From positions 124,001-188,000 of the forward strand of contig PNLP01000007.1 of NCBI GenBank assembly GCA_013823135.1: a DNA stretch of 64,000 nt. Direction: 5' to 3'. The notes beneath the pieces were generated by a model, which did not search any database, had not been told where the DNA came from, and saw only the letters and a program-made list of their open reading frames with translations. Below are positions 46,092-54,973 of this stretch, one piece after another. Within the stretch, counting starts at the first letter, position 1, and each line of letters starts with the position of its first letter. Made by a program: the position numbers and the translations under genes. The DNA comes from Planctomycetaceae bacterium (GTDB lineage: Bacteria; Planctomycetota; Planctomycetia; Gemmatales; Gemmataceae).

Positions 46092-48916
46092 ACACCCTCG
46101 ACCGTGCCGACGCCTACCTGACGATTCCCAAGGAATACGCCGAATCATTGGGCGGATTCTGGTGGTCGTCCCGTCGCGATGCAGTGGAACGCCGCGACGG
46201 AACCACCTTCGCCGTGGCCGACGAAATCCGGGCGATCCTCACCGGCGTATTCGCCAAGCAGCCCGTGCCACCGTTCGCATTCGTGCTGAACCTGCTCCAA
46301 CTCATGAAGTCGGGAACGGGCCATTTCGCGAGGCTTCACGAGGCGTTCGAGGATACCCGCGGAGCCGCAGCACGCGGGCGGAACGTCGGCCTGTTGATCG
46401 CGGAGCTTTGTGACGAGCTTCCGCCCGTTGCCGGCGAACTGTCTGGTCAGGATGTCGCCAACGCACTCCAGTGTCTGCGGCTATATGGCGAACACACGCG
46501 GCCCGAGCGTGTCGAAGAACCAGCACTCACGCGAGCGGAGTTTGAGGAACGAATCCTCACGCGGTTGGCGGGTTTCACTGACGGCGACCTGCGAACGTGG
46601 CTCACGCACGGAACTGGCCCAAGCCCTGCGGGCAAGAAGCTCGCGGCCGAAACCGAGTCGATCCCCGCACGGGTGGCACGGTTGCTGAAGCTCGCGAGGA
46701 AGCGGCAACGGCTCGTCGGTGCGGCGGTGCTGGTGCCCGCCCTCGACGCGGGTCTAACACTCCCGCCCCGCCGCCGAGCACCGAACGCCCCGCCGCAGGG
46801 TGGCTACTGCGACGTGACCACTCGCGGCGAACCCGAGCAGTTGCTGCCGACGCAGTTCGCCCTCGATAGCGACGAGTTCATCCGCCGCTTCGCCTCACGC
46901 GAACTACTCTACTTCCAGAAAGAAGAACCCCACCAACCCGAGTTGCCCGAGCGCGTGATCGTGCTCGATCAGGGGGTGCGAACCTGGGGAAGCGTGCGAC
47001 TCGCCCTGGCCGCGGCCGCGTTCTCGCTCCTCGCACCACGAGCCAATCGCTGTGCTTCCGTGAAACTGTTCCTCACTTCCACGCACGGCCCGATCGACCT
47101 GACCGGCCAGGACGTGGAAGCGGTTGCGGACCAACTGGAATCCAGCGACCTGACCCCCGACCCAGCAGCGTGCCTCGTGCGGGCCGTTCACGATCTCTCA
47201 ACCGGCCCGGCACCGCGAGACGTGATTCTGCTGACGCATCCTCGCAGTGTGCGAGACATGGCACTCTCCGCGAAGGTGATTCCGCGACCGAGCGATCGCC
47301 TCTTCGCGTTGACCGTGGATGATCGCGGCAAGGCGGAACTGAACGAATGGCACAACGGCGGCGTGGTCGCGATCCGGTCGTTCCGGGTGGATCTGGTCGC
47401 AGCCGAGGCCGCCCGCGTCGAGAACGAGCTACCGCAACCTCGGCACGCACCGGGAACTGAGGGCGAATGGAGCGGAGCTGTCGAGCCGATCCCGTTCCCG
47501 TTCCGTGCCGGGTTGGTTGCCGAACCGTACGTGTTCGGCTTCGACGCGGATGGCGAATGGCTTGTCATCGTCGGCCAGAACGGCATCCTACATGGGTTGC
47601 TGGCGGATGGTTCACTCCCCGAGGTGTTGCCGCGTGCGTTCGACGGCGGCGCTGTGTTGGAACAGGTCGATGCTGTCCTGGGTGTGACCGGGGGCGTGGT
47701 GATCTGCGGGCGAATGACGCCAGGCCGAGAGCCAGCAGTTGCGAGCCCAAACCCCGCGACATACTCCCAGCGAATCGCAGCTCAGCTCTCGGGGGCGGCG
47801 GCACGAGTTCAGGAACAAGTCGCGGCGCACTACGACCGCGCGACACGGCGGGTCACCTTGCACTTCCTGGGCGTGGCACTCACCAACGCTCGGTGGTCCG
47901 CGTATCCCGATTTGCACTGCATCACGGTGCGAGCCGAGACGGTCACCGGGTGCGCGCTGGACCTGGGCACGGCCGGGCGGTACCCCGGCTGGTCGGATGC
48001 GGGGCTGGTGAGTCGTGCCCGACTCGCGTGGGATTGTTCCGCGAAGGGCGGCACACCACCATTCTCGTTGCCAGCGTTGACGACGACGTCGATCCCGGAA
48101 CATCCCGGCGTGGGGCTGCCGTACTTGCGGGTCGAGAAGAACACGTTCCGCGTCCGACACGCCGAGCCCGCATGGGCGCCCGCGTGTGAGCCGCAGTGCG
48201 ATGGTAAGCCGTTGCTCGAAGGTGCGACGATTCACCGGGCACAACTCGCCGCGAACGTCCTGGCACTGGCGGTCGTGCGTGCGGGTGAACGAAAGCTGTA
48301 TTTGCTTCGGGGGCCAGATGGCGGCGTTCTGGGCGAAGTCGCGCATCCCGTTCGGAACGCATTCACGCTATCACCCGACGGCCGCCTGCTCGTGCGGCGC
48401 GACGCGACCCGCTCAGTTGTGGTGTCCGAAACCCACGACCCCGGGCGACCGGTTGCCACCGCCCCGCACGCCGCACTGCACAACGCACTCGACATCCGAC
48501 TCGATGCCAAACCGTTCCGGCTCACGATCGCGATCGGCACCTTCGCGCATACTTTTCGTCTGCTCAACGGCGAGTTGCGTTACTCGCTGGCATTGGGCTG
48601 GGACAACTTCCCCGAGGACAAGGTTCCGCTCACGGCCCAGCAACGGTCGTGCCCCCAGACCGAGTACGACGCGGGTCGATTCCCGGCGAGCGAAGGAGCC
48701 GCGTCCGGGCCGTGGCGGGCCGTGCTCGATCGGCTTGGGCAAGTGCTGCTGTTCGCGAACGGCGTGCTCGTCGCGGCATTCCTGGTTCGCAGGGAGCGTG
48801 CCGCGGCGTGGATTCCTGGTGGTGTCTTCTGGGGCACGCCGACACTGATCGGTGGCCCGGCCACGCCCGATGCCGAGAAGAAGATCGGGCACGCCATTCT
48901 CACGGCAGGAGGGTGA
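46088..48916 (+). CDS. vWA-like protein with degenerate MIDAS and C-terminal propeller-like region
   Basis: 942 aa from a GTG overlapping the previous stop. A helical N-terminal region (about 1-250) is followed by a vWA-like Rossmann fold: ERVIVLDQGVRTWG, LAAAAFSLLAPRANRCASVKL, and DVILLTHPRSVRD. The metal-binding DxSxS motif is replaced by DQGVR, so the MIDAS is probably non-metal-binding. From about residue 460 to the end, repeated beta-sheet segments (FGFDADGEWLVIVGQNGILH; FTLSPDGRLLVRRDATRS) suit a beta-propeller. It would be the MoxR-remodelled partner and scaffold of the system. Confidence 0.78.
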   Translation: MNTLDRADAYLTIPKEYAESLGGFWWSSRRDAVERRDGTTFAVADEIRAILTGVFAKQPVPPFAFVLNLLQLMKSGTGHFARLHEAFEDTRGAAARGRNVGLLIAELCDELPPVAGELSGQDVANALQCLRLYGEHTRPERVEEPALTRAEFEERILTRLAGFTDGDLRTWLTHGTGPSPAGKKLAAETESIPARVARLLKLARKRQRLVGAAVLVPALDAGLTLPPRRRAPNAPPQGGYCDVTTRGEPEQLLPTQFALDSDEFIRRFASRELLYFQKEEPHQPELPERVIVLDQGVRTWGSVRLALAAAAFSLLAPRANRCASVKLFLTSTHGPIDLTGQDVEAVADQLESSDLTPDPAACLVRAVHDLSTGPAPRDVILLTHPRSVRDMALSAKVIPRPSDRLFALTVDDRGKAELNEWHNGGVVAIRSFRVDLVAAEAARVENELPQPRHAPGTEGEWSGAVEPIPFPFRAGLVAEPYVFGFDADGEWLVIVGQNGILHGLLADGSLPEVLPRAFDGGAVLEQVDAVLGVTGGVVICGRMTPGREPAVASPNPATYSQRIAAQLSGAAARVQEQVAAHYDRATRRVTLHFLGVALTNARWSAYPDLHCITVRAETVTGCALDLGTAGRYPGWSDAGLVSRARLAWDCSAKGGTPPFSLPALTTTSIPEHPGVGLPYLRVEKNTFRVRHAEPAWAPACEPQCDGKPLLEGATIHRAQLAANVLALAVVRAGERKLYLLRGPDGGVLGEVAHPVRNAFTLSPDGRLLVRRDATRSVVVSETHDPGRPVATAPHAALHNALDIRLDAKPFRLTIAIGTFAHTFRLLNGELRYSLALGWDNFPEDKVPLTAQQRSCPQTEYDAGRFPASEGAASGPWRAVLDRLGQVLLFANGVLVAAFLVRRERAAAWIPGGVFWGTPTLIGGPATPDAEKKIGHAILTAGG

Positions 48917-48919
48917 ATC

Positions 48920-51649
48920 GTGGAAGTGCCATTCCGACTCACGTGCCGCGACGAGCCTGACGCTGTCGATGCCTTCTTGCTGTTCGCGGAAGATGCGACG
49001 CCACTTGTCGCGGCCTGCGTGCGGTTGGGTCGCGATCTGGTCCCGACTGTGTTCGCGGTGCGTGGCGGGTTCGTGCTGGTGCCAGCGAACGGGCAGCAAT
49101 TGCAACCATTTCCGGGAGCCATCCGCCTGCGTCGAGTTGCGGGCGATCTGTTCATTCCCGCCGACGCGAATCTCGTTCCGGCATTGCTCACGGATGAAGC
49201 GGTCACGCTGACCCAGAATCGCGGGCTGGTCATGTTGCCGGGCGGCGACGTGCTGGCGTTCGCACCGACTCCCCTACCCATCGAGAAGTGGCTGGCACCG
49301 ATCCGCGTGCGACGGGAAGAGTGGGAACCGTTTCCTGCTCGGCCCGATCACCCCGACACGCTCACAGTCATCGAACGCCCTGCCCCGCCCGCCGCGATCA
49401 TGGATGTGCTTGGAGGCGGCGCACCCGACGACGCCGAACCGCTCGCTGGCGAGGGAGCCGGTTCGAGTGTGCCCGAAGATGCCCGACCACCATCCGGTTC
49501 AACCTTCAGAAGATTTGTTGCCGGCACGGGGCTCGCAATCGGGGGAATCCTCACGTGGTTCGGCAAGCAACTCGGCTCGGTCGGGCTCGCGAAGCTCGGC
49601 GGCGACATGGCCCGAAAGGCGCTGGAGGCGGTCCCTCGACTCAGCGAGAGGGTTCTCGGTGAGCAGGAAGCCGCACTGCGTGAAGTGCTCCGGCAGCTTC
49701 AGTCGGGCGATGTCGAGAAGGGGCTTCGCCGAGCGCCGATTGCTGTGGGCGACCCGGACCAACCCGGCCGCGTTGGCACCGACGCCCAACTCGGGAACCG
49801 CGACCCACGGTATTCGCTCCGCGACCTGATCGGCTCGGGCGGTGGCACTGCGACGGCCTGGCTCGGTGGTGGCGACGTCTGGGACCAACTGGCCCGCACG
49901 TACCGGCAACTCGCCGAGGAGGCCATGAAACGCGGCGACTTCCGGCGTGCGGCGTACCTGTACGGCGTGCTCCTGCGTGACTTGCGGAGTGCCGCGAACG
50001 CGCTCATGGCCGGCGGGTTGTACCGCGATGCCGCCTTGCTCTTCCGCGACAAACTCAACGAGCCGCTCCCCGCCGCGAACGCCTTCGAGCGAGCCGGCGA
50101 CCACGACGAGGCGTTGCGGTTGTACGAGAAGTACGGCAACTACGAGAAGGCTGCGGAACTCCTCATGCGACTCGGCGACGAGGACCGCGCCATCGCGTAC
50201 TACATTCGCGCCGCCGACGATCTCGCCAGTCGTGGTCACTACCTGGGTGCGGGTGAACTGGTCCGCAACAAGGCCGGGCGCCGCGATCTCGCAATCGGCT
50301 ACTTTCGGCAGGGGTGGAAGGGAATCACCGCCGAGAACGTGGTGTGTGGTGAACGCCTCCTCGACGAGCACCTCGTAGCCGAGGACTTGCCCGCGGTGAA
50401 CGCCTTGTTCACCGAAGCCGAGGCGAACCTCGCGGAGCGGGCCAACGACTGCGGGCGGTTCTTCAACTACGCTCTCCGAGTCGGCGAGGACTTCCTTCCC
50501 GCCGAGACACGCGACGATCTGGCCGACCGCGTGCGGCTCATGTTCGCCGCTCACCTGCGTGCGACGGGCAGCCCTCCCGAAGGCGTGCGACTGGCCAGCG
50601 AGTTGTTCGGCCAGAATCACCCGTGGCCGGGGCCAGTGGTCCGCGATGCAACCCTGGCGGCACGCGAGAAGGCGACGCAACCCGTGCTGGCTGGCCCGGC
50701 CCATTCGCCACCGGTGAAGCTCGCGGACGGCACGGTGACGGCTGTGGTGGTCGCTCGCGGCACGTTCGACATTGTCGTGGCGACAACCGAAGCCGTCGTG
50801 CTGTGGCGTGTCCGCGAGAACCGCGTGGTGCCGGTGAGCGGCCCACATTCGGGTAGGGTAGCAGCCCTCTCGGTTAGTCCCACAGGCGATATCGTCTACC
50901 TGTTTCACAAAGGGGACGTTCGAGCACGGCTGCAATGTTTTACTGCGGACCGAGCCGATTCGTTCAGTCGACAACGCGCACTCAGTTATGCATTGGATGC
51001 TGAAACCGAGGCGAGTTATCTTCAGCCATCTGCATCATTCCACGACAACGACCATCAAGTGACCGTCGCGACACCCGGTGAGAGGCGAACGTTCATTGGC
51101 CCCCACCTCCGTTCCTCGTCCGAGGAGTCAACCGCAACAGATGTATTTGAAACGTTTCTGCTGGTGGAGTCGCAGGAAGGGCGAATGTGGGACTGGAACT
51201 CTTGGTTCGTGCGGTGGTGGAAACGGGCATCGGAAAACACTAATGATCTCATCTGTCAATGGTCTCCGACCTCGTGGCAACCGAAACGGGGCACGGTGGA
51301 CTGGATCGCGTCGGTGGCTCACCTGGAAGTGACAAGCATCGACCGGGAGAGCAACATCAGGTGGGCGACGTTCGATGCCACTGACCCCGAGTCGCCACGA
51401 TCGCGGAGTGCGTGCTCAACCCAATCGGAGTACGTCGCGGCGTGTCTCACGGGTCCGGGGGCGGTTGCAGCCGTGACGAGCCTGAACGAGGTTCAGTGGT
51501 TGCGGGTCGCCGGGCAATCGCTCGAAGTGGTTGCTAGAGTCTCGCTCGATTTGCCCACCGCAGTCGTAGCCTTGGTTGCGCGACCCACTCAGAATGAGGT
51601 CGTCGCCATTCTCGCCGATGGGTACGCCGTCCGACTCACACGCCCCTGA
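48920..51649 (+). CDS. TPR and beta-propeller protein (bpX-type)
   Basis: 909 aa from a GTG with AGGAGGG about 7 nt upstream. The N-terminal ~160 residues are beta-rich (MEVPFRLTCRDEPDAVDAFL). An amphipathic helical stretch (about 195-235; AGTGLAIGGILTWFGKQLG) comes next. Helical TPR-like repeats cover about 320-530 (EEAMKRGDFRRAAYLYGVLL; ALRLYEKYGNYEKAAELLMR). The C-terminal third has propeller-like repeats (VAALSVSPTGDIVYLFHKGD). Related proteins are found with MoxR and vWA genes and named bpX6 or similar. It would recognise or recruit the target; that role is inference. Confidence 0.75.
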   Translation: MEVPFRLTCRDEPDAVDAFLLFAEDATPLVAACVRLGRDLVPTVFAVRGGFVLVPANGQQLQPFPGAIRLRRVAGDLFIPADANLVPALLTDEAVTLTQNRGLVMLPGGDVLAFAPTPLPIEKWLAPIRVRREEWEPFPARPDHPDTLTVIERPAPPAAIMDVLGGGAPDDAEPLAGEGAGSSVPEDARPPSGSTFRRFVAGTGLAIGGILTWFGKQLGSVGLAKLGGDMARKALEAVPRLSERVLGEQEAALREVLRQLQSGDVEKGLRRAPIAVGDPDQPGRVGTDAQLGNRDPRYSLRDLIGSGGGTATAWLGGGDVWDQLARTYRQLAEEAMKRGDFRRAAYLYGVLLRDLRSAANALMAGGLYRDAALLFRDKLNEPLPAANAFERAGDHDEALRLYEKYGNYEKAAELLMRLGDEDRAIAYYIRAADDLASRGHYLGAGELVRNKAGRRDLAIGYFRQGWKGITAENVVCGERLLDEHLVAEDLPAVNALFTEAEANLAERANDCGRFFNYALRVGEDFLPAETRDDLADRVRLMFAAHLRATGSPPEGVRLASELFGQNHPWPGPVVRDATLAAREKATQPVLAGPAHSPPVKLADGTVTAVVVARGTFDIVVATTEAVVLWRVRENRVVPVSGPHSGRVAALSVSPTGDIVYLFHKGDVRARLQCFTADRADSFSRQRALSYALDAETEASYLQPSASFHDNDHQVTVATPGERRTFIGPHLRSSSEESTATDVFETFLLVESQEGRMWDWNSWFVRWWKRASENTNDLICQWSPTSWQPKRGTVDWIASVAHLEVTSIDRESNIRWATFDATDPESPRSRSACSTQSEYVAACLTGPGAVAAVTSLNEVQWLRVAGQSLEVVARVSLDLPTAVVALVARPTQNEVVAILADGYAVRLTRP

Positions 51650-51739
51650 TCACAACCCGGCACGCGGATTGCACCCATCCAGGGATTGCCTGGGCAGTTC
51701 GGATGTCCAGTCGTTCACTCACACCTTGGGGATGCCATC

Positions 51740-51997
51740 ATGTCAACCACAGTAAGGGCACTCGCCGATCAGGTTATCGAAGCGCGTCAAAACGCCTGGG
51801 GTAAGTCCGATCACGCAACGGCAATCGTCCAGACCGAGCAACTCGGACTGGAAGACATGAAGGTCGTCCGCCGCGTTGTGACCGAAGCGGGTTACGAAGG
51901 GGAAGAACTGGAGGAGATGGTCAAGCAAGTCTCCGCGCTGGTCGTGGGAACGGTCGAGGGGCTCGAAGACAACATGCCCACCGCCAGCGCCGGTTGA
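51740..51997 (+). CDS. Small acidic hypothetical protein
   Basis: 85 aa from the ATG at 51740 (an in-frame upstream frame reaches 51686). Helical, no signal peptide, no cysteine. DMKVVRRVVTEAGYEGEELEEMVKQVSAL resembles a short HTH-less helical bundle. It follows the propeller gene by 90 bp and is followed by a palindromic repeat. I recognise no family. Confidence 0.55.
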   Translation: MSTTVRALADQVIEARQNAWGKSDHATAIVQTEQLGLEDMKVVRRVVTEAGYEGEELEEMVKQVSALVVGTVEGLEDNMPTASAG

Positions 51998-52045
51998 GTC
52001 AGACGCCGTGCCTCAACCCGTTGGGTGCCTCTGGGGATTTTGGCA

Positions 52046-52129
52046 TTTTGGCGAGCGGGGGTGCGTAAGCCCCCCGAGTTCTTGCCTTCGCTCACACCTC
52101 GGGGGACTGACGTCCCCCGCTCGCCAAAA
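52046..52129. repeat. GGCGAGCGGGG-family palindrome, copy 2
   Basis: TTTTGGCGAGCGGGGG (left) and its imperfect complement CCCCCGCTCGCCAAAA (right) end the element; inner arms CCCCCGAG and CTCGGGGG close a 19-nt loop. GCGTAAGC in the left arm is shared with the copy at 39891. Lies in the 226-bp gap after the small protein gene. Confidence 0.82.
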
Positions 52130-52223
52130 ACGAAAGACACACCCTTTCGAGTTCGTCTGGACACAAACTGCCGAGATGGTATGCGTCAGCCCAGAAACCA
52201 GATCCACATTGTGGGGGGCGGCG

Positions 52224-52757
52224 ATGCGCACACTGTTGCAGGCGGGGATCGTGGCGCTGGCAGGGGCTGGTGGCGTTGCCGCCGCACTCTTCTTCCTGAC
52301 GCCACCACGACAGGCCGGAGCCGCATCGAACGACCGCTACCAGGATTCCATCATGGCCACCGGTGCCGTGTCCGTGAATCCGAAGATCCAGACCGATGGC
52401 GTTTGGCTCCTGGACTACAAGGCCGGCAAGTTGCTGGGCACGGTGATCGACCGCCAGCAGGGGAAGATCGTGGGCTGGGCGGAAGTCGATCTCGCGACCG
52501 AGTTCGGGCTACAGGCCCGCGCCGATGTCCACTTCATGATGACCACCGGTTACATCACGCAGGGGCAATCTGCGCTCTACCTCGCGGAGACGACGACGGG
52601 GCAATTCGGGGTATTCACGATGGGGCCGGGCGCGAACGGGAGTGGCGTGGCGATTCGCCGACACGACATGACAAAGTTCCGCCAGGTCGCTGGTCAGGCG
52701 GCACCCGCACCCGCGGCACCGGGCGGCCCGGCAGTTCCCCCCGTGCTGCAACCGTGA
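52224..52757 (+). CDS. Hypothetical exported or anchored protein
   Basis: 177 aa from the ATG at 52224; the frame is open upstream but that stretch covers the palindrome. N-terminal anchor or signal MRTLLQAGIVALAGAGGVAA then mixed beta sequence (TDGVWLLDYKAGKLLGTVID; GYITQGQSALYLAETTTGQF) and an Ala/Pro-rich tail. The repeated strand pattern suggests a single beta-propeller-blade-like or jelly-roll domain. Function unknown; similar short proteins occur in planctomycetes. Confidence 0.65.
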   Translation: MRTLLQAGIVALAGAGGVAAALFFLTPPRQAGAASNDRYQDSIMATGAVSVNPKIQTDGVWLLDYKAGKLLGTVIDRQQGKIVGWAEVDLATEFGLQARADVHFMMTTGYITQGQSALYLAETTTGQFGVFTMGPGANGSGVAIRRHDMTKFRQVAGQAAPAPAAPGGPAVPPVLQP

Positions 52758-52831
52758 TCGGCGAAATGCTGCCAAACGGTTGACGTTCATAGACTATCCC
52801 GGTGTGCTGACGCCCGCACCGGGTTTTGCCG

Positions 52832-53668
52832 ATGATCGACGTTCACATCCACGCGGTTCCGCCATACCTCCCCGGTACGGGTTCGCTTTCGCCATTGCTC
52901 CGCCAACCACCCGCGGTCGTCGCTGCCGAGATTCGTCGCGAGATGCAGACGTCCGGCGTCGAGATGGCTTTCGCGATGGGCACCTGGAACTGCCCCGAAG
53001 ACGACCCCCTCGGAATCAACTCAACGCTCCAGATCGCCGAGCAAGTTCCCGGCCTGAAGGCCATCGGCGTCGCAGACCCTACACGAACCGACGATGCTCA
53101 CTTTCGCCGAGTCGAGGCGTTGCTCGCTGCCGGCCGCGTGGTCGCACTGAAGGGCTACCTCGGCTACCTGCACTTCGAGCCGGCCCACGCCAACTACCGC
53201 CGGTACTACGAGCTTGCCGCGAAGTACAAGATCCCCGTCATGTTCCACACCGGTGACACGTACTCGCCGGCAGCCAAGCTCAGGTTCGCACACCCGCTTG
53301 GCGTCGACGACGTGGCCGTCGATCACCCGGATGTGCGGTTCGTGATGTGCCACGTCGGCAACCCGTGGACACTCGACGCCGCGGAAGTGATCTACAAGAA
53401 CATGAACGTGTGGGCCGATCTGTCCGGTTTGCTCGTCGGCACGGATGAAGTGTTCGCTTCGGAGGAAGGTCGCGAAGCCGCGGTCGAACTGAGCCACGCG
53501 ATTCAGCACGCGATCCGCTATTCCGAACGGCCCAACCGCTTCCTGTACGGCACCGACTGGCCCCTCGCGCCGATGGCGGCGTACCGCGATTTCATCTTTG
53601 AGGCGATCCCCGCCGAGTTCCACGAGCAAGTCTTCGAGGCGAACGCCCGCCTTCTCTTCCGGCTGTGA
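52832..53668 (+). CDS. Amidohydrolase 2 family TIM-barrel protein
   Basis: 278 aa from the ATG at 52832 (an in-frame TTG at 52826 is possible). Metal-binding HxH at the N-terminus (IDVHIHAV), further His in VMFHTGDTY and FVMCHVGNPW, and the catalytic Asp in LYGTDWPLAP, the order expected for the ACMSD-like amidohydrolase_2 family (decarboxylases or hydrolases of aromatic or lactone acids). Family-specific substrate not evident. Followed closely (68 bp) by the DUF7873-like gene. Confidence 0.85.
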   Translation: MIDVHIHAVPPYLPGTGSLSPLLRQPPAVVAAEIRREMQTSGVEMAFAMGTWNCPEDDPLGINSTLQIAEQVPGLKAIGVADPTRTDDAHFRRVEALLAAGRVVALKGYLGYLHFEPAHANYRRYYELAAKYKIPVMFHTGDTYSPAAKLRFAHPLGVDDVAVDHPDVRFVMCHVGNPWTLDAAEVIYKNMNVWADLSGLLVGTDEVFASEEGREAAVELSHAIQHAIRYSERPNRFLYGTDWPLAPMAAYRDFIFEAIPAEFHEQVFEANARLLFRL

Positions 53669-53736
53669 ACCCACCGCAGTGGTGCCGTGTCTTCCTCGGT
53701 AGATTCAACATCAGTATCACTCTCCAGGATGTTCAC

Positions 53737-54474
53737 ATGCCGAAGCTCAACCAGATCAACGCCATCGTCTCGGCTCGCAAGAACGAAGCCGAAAAAGCTG
53801 TCACCGAGTTGTACAAGCTCGTTCAGAAGGAACAGCTTTTCGTCGGTCGCGAACGGACGTACCGCCCGCTCGACGAGGTGAATGGCCAGAAGTTGCCGCC
53901 GGAAAGCCAGCGAGTTCAGCAGCGCGTCGATGACCTCATCCGGCAAGCTCGGGAGAAGTGGACCGAGCTGTGGAACCTCATCTTCACGCAGGACACCGGC
54001 AACCAGTCGGCCCGAGCCGACATCGTCGTCGACGGCAAGACGATCCTGGCGAACGTGCCGGTCACGAGCCTGCTGTTCCTCGACAAGCAGGTGAACGACC
54101 TCGAAACGTTCATCGCGAAGTTGCCAACGCCGGACCCGGCGGAAGAGTGGAACCACGACCCGAGCACCGGTTTGCTGCGAAGCAAGGCGAACGAATCGCT
54201 GCGCACGAGCAAGGAGCCGACGGTCATCGTGAAGTACGCTCCGACGAAGGAGCACCCTGCACAGACGGAACTGTTCACGAAGGACGTGCCGGTCGGAACG
54301 TGGACGCAGATCCTGTACAGCGGTTGCATCTCGACGGACCGCAAGAACGCGATCCTGGCCCGCGTGCGGAAGCTGCAAGACGCGATCAAGGCCGCGAAGG
54401 AACAGGCGAACTTGCTCGAAGTGGAACGCCAAAAGGCCGGCGACCCGCTCCTCGATTTCGTCTTCGGTGAGTGA
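53737..54474 (+). CDS. DUF7873-like cytosolic protein next to the permuted tRNA unit
   Basis: 245 aa from the ATG at 53737, chosen because the conserved MPKLNQINAIVSARK starts there. No signal peptide. The sequence (LTELYKLVQKEQLFVGRERT, ADIVVDGKTILANVPVTSLLFLDKQ, DPAEEWNHDPSTG and a C-terminal helical RVRKLQDAIKAAKEQANLLE) matches what I recall of the DUF7873 family from actinobacteria and phage-like loci, where RNA-ligase (RtcB-type) genes can lie nearby. No catalytic motif is evident. The gene ends 9 nt before the palindrome at 54483 and the non-coding tRNA-like unit follows it; I infer, but cannot prove, a functional link to tRNA. Confidence 0.7.
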   Translation: MPKLNQINAIVSARKNEAEKAVTELYKLVQKEQLFVGRERTYRPLDEVNGQKLPPESQRVQQRVDDLIRQAREKWTELWNLIFTQDTGNQSARADIVVDGKTILANVPVTSLLFLDKQVNDLETFIAKLPTPDPAEEWNHDPSTGLLRSKANESLRTSKEPTVIVKYAPTKEHPAQTELFTKDVPVGTWTQILYSGCISTDRKNAILARVRKLQDAIKAAKEQANLLEVERQKAGDPLLDFVFGE

Positions 54475-54482
54475 TACCCCCC

Positions 54483-54539
54483 GTTTAGCCGCGACCGAAG
54501 GGAGCGTGCCTCACGCGCTCCTTTCGGTCGCGGCTAAAC
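54483..54539. repeat. TTTAGCCGCGACC-family palindrome (complete copy)
   Basis: 24-nt arms (54483-54506 and 54516-54539) match at 23 positions, loop 9 nt; the left arm starts GTTTAGCCGCGACCGAAGGG. The outer flanks CCCG and CGGG continue partial pairing. It follows the DUF7873-like stop by 8 bp and may end that transcript. A half copy lies in the gene at 4488. Confidence 0.85.
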
Positions 54540-54560
54540 TAAACGGGATCCCGGATTCCC

Positions 54561-54589
54561 TTGAACCTTTCTTGCACATCGCGCATCAT
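54561..54589 (+). promoter_or_regulatory. Candidate promoter for the permuted tRNA-like transcript
   Basis: TTGAAC (54561-54566) and CATCAT (54584-54589) are separated by exactly 17 bp. A start at about 54596 would make a transcript covering both permuted modules and ending at the 54974-55013 terminator, about 417 nt. By-eye identification; both hexamers match consensus at 4-5 of 6 positions. Confidence 0.5.
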
Positions 54590-54611
54590 TACCAACGCAC
54601 AGGCGTGCAGG

Positions 54612-54721
54612 CTGAGGCTCCGACTCAGGCTGAAACGCGGGTGTCCGACAGTTGCAGGTTCGAATCCTGCTCCCGCCACTTACAACCACGGCGGGATAGC
54701 CCAACTGGTAGAGGCAGGCGT
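54612..54721 (+). ncRNA. Permuted tRNA-like module A (3' half before 5' half)
   Basis: A T arm GCAGG-TTCGAAT-CCTGC (54654-54670) with a canonical 7-nt loop is followed by TCCCGCC (54671-54677) and A. Twelve bases after the acceptor strand (including that A), GGCGGGA (54690-54696) is its perfect 7-bp partner, followed by TA at positions 8-9, a D arm with stem GCC/GGC and loop containing GG (54699-54715), A26 and GGCGT (54717-54721). So the order is 3' half then 5' half. The anticodon stem is less certain: GGCGT pairs 4 of 5 with ACGCG (54635-54639), or perfectly with ACGCC downstream (54746-54750) across a 24-nt loop. A 5-bp/7-nt hairpin (54612-54628) lies at the front. No CCA is encoded. Confidence 0.75.
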
Positions 54722-54798
54722 CCCGCAATCCAGAATCAGACTTCCACGCCAGGTTCAAACCCGTGCTGAGGTGACTACTCGACTGTCCGGCAACCTGC

Positions 54799-54884
54799 AA
54801 CCTTGAAGTATTGGTTCGATTCCAATCCCCCACGCTCTCTGCGGTCCAACTTGTGGGGGTGGTCTAAAGGTAAGACACAGGGTT
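54799..54884 (+). ncRNA. Circularly permuted tRNA-like module B
   Basis: 3' half: AA then CCTTG (54801-54805), a 4-nt variable loop AAGT, T arm ATTGG-TTCGATT-CCAAT (54810-54826), acceptor CCCCCAC (54827-54833), discriminator G. Then an 18-nt spacer. 5' half: GTGGGGG (54853-54859), TG, D arm GTCT-AAAGGTA-AGAC (54862-54876), A, CAGGG (54878-54882), TT. Joined in circular order this gives acceptor 7/7, D 4/4, anticodon 5/5 (one G-U), T 5/5, with T8, GG in the D loop and T33. The gene ends fall in the anticodon loop, so the anticodon itself cannot be read. No CCA is encoded. CAGGG could instead pair with CCCTG at 54926-54930. Confidence 0.78.
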
Positions 54885-54973
54885 ACTTCAGGCTGAACGC
54901 CGGCGACTGGATTACTGTGGTCACTCCCTGAGACAGCACACCGAAGCCGTCTTCACCCGACGGTTAGGACATC

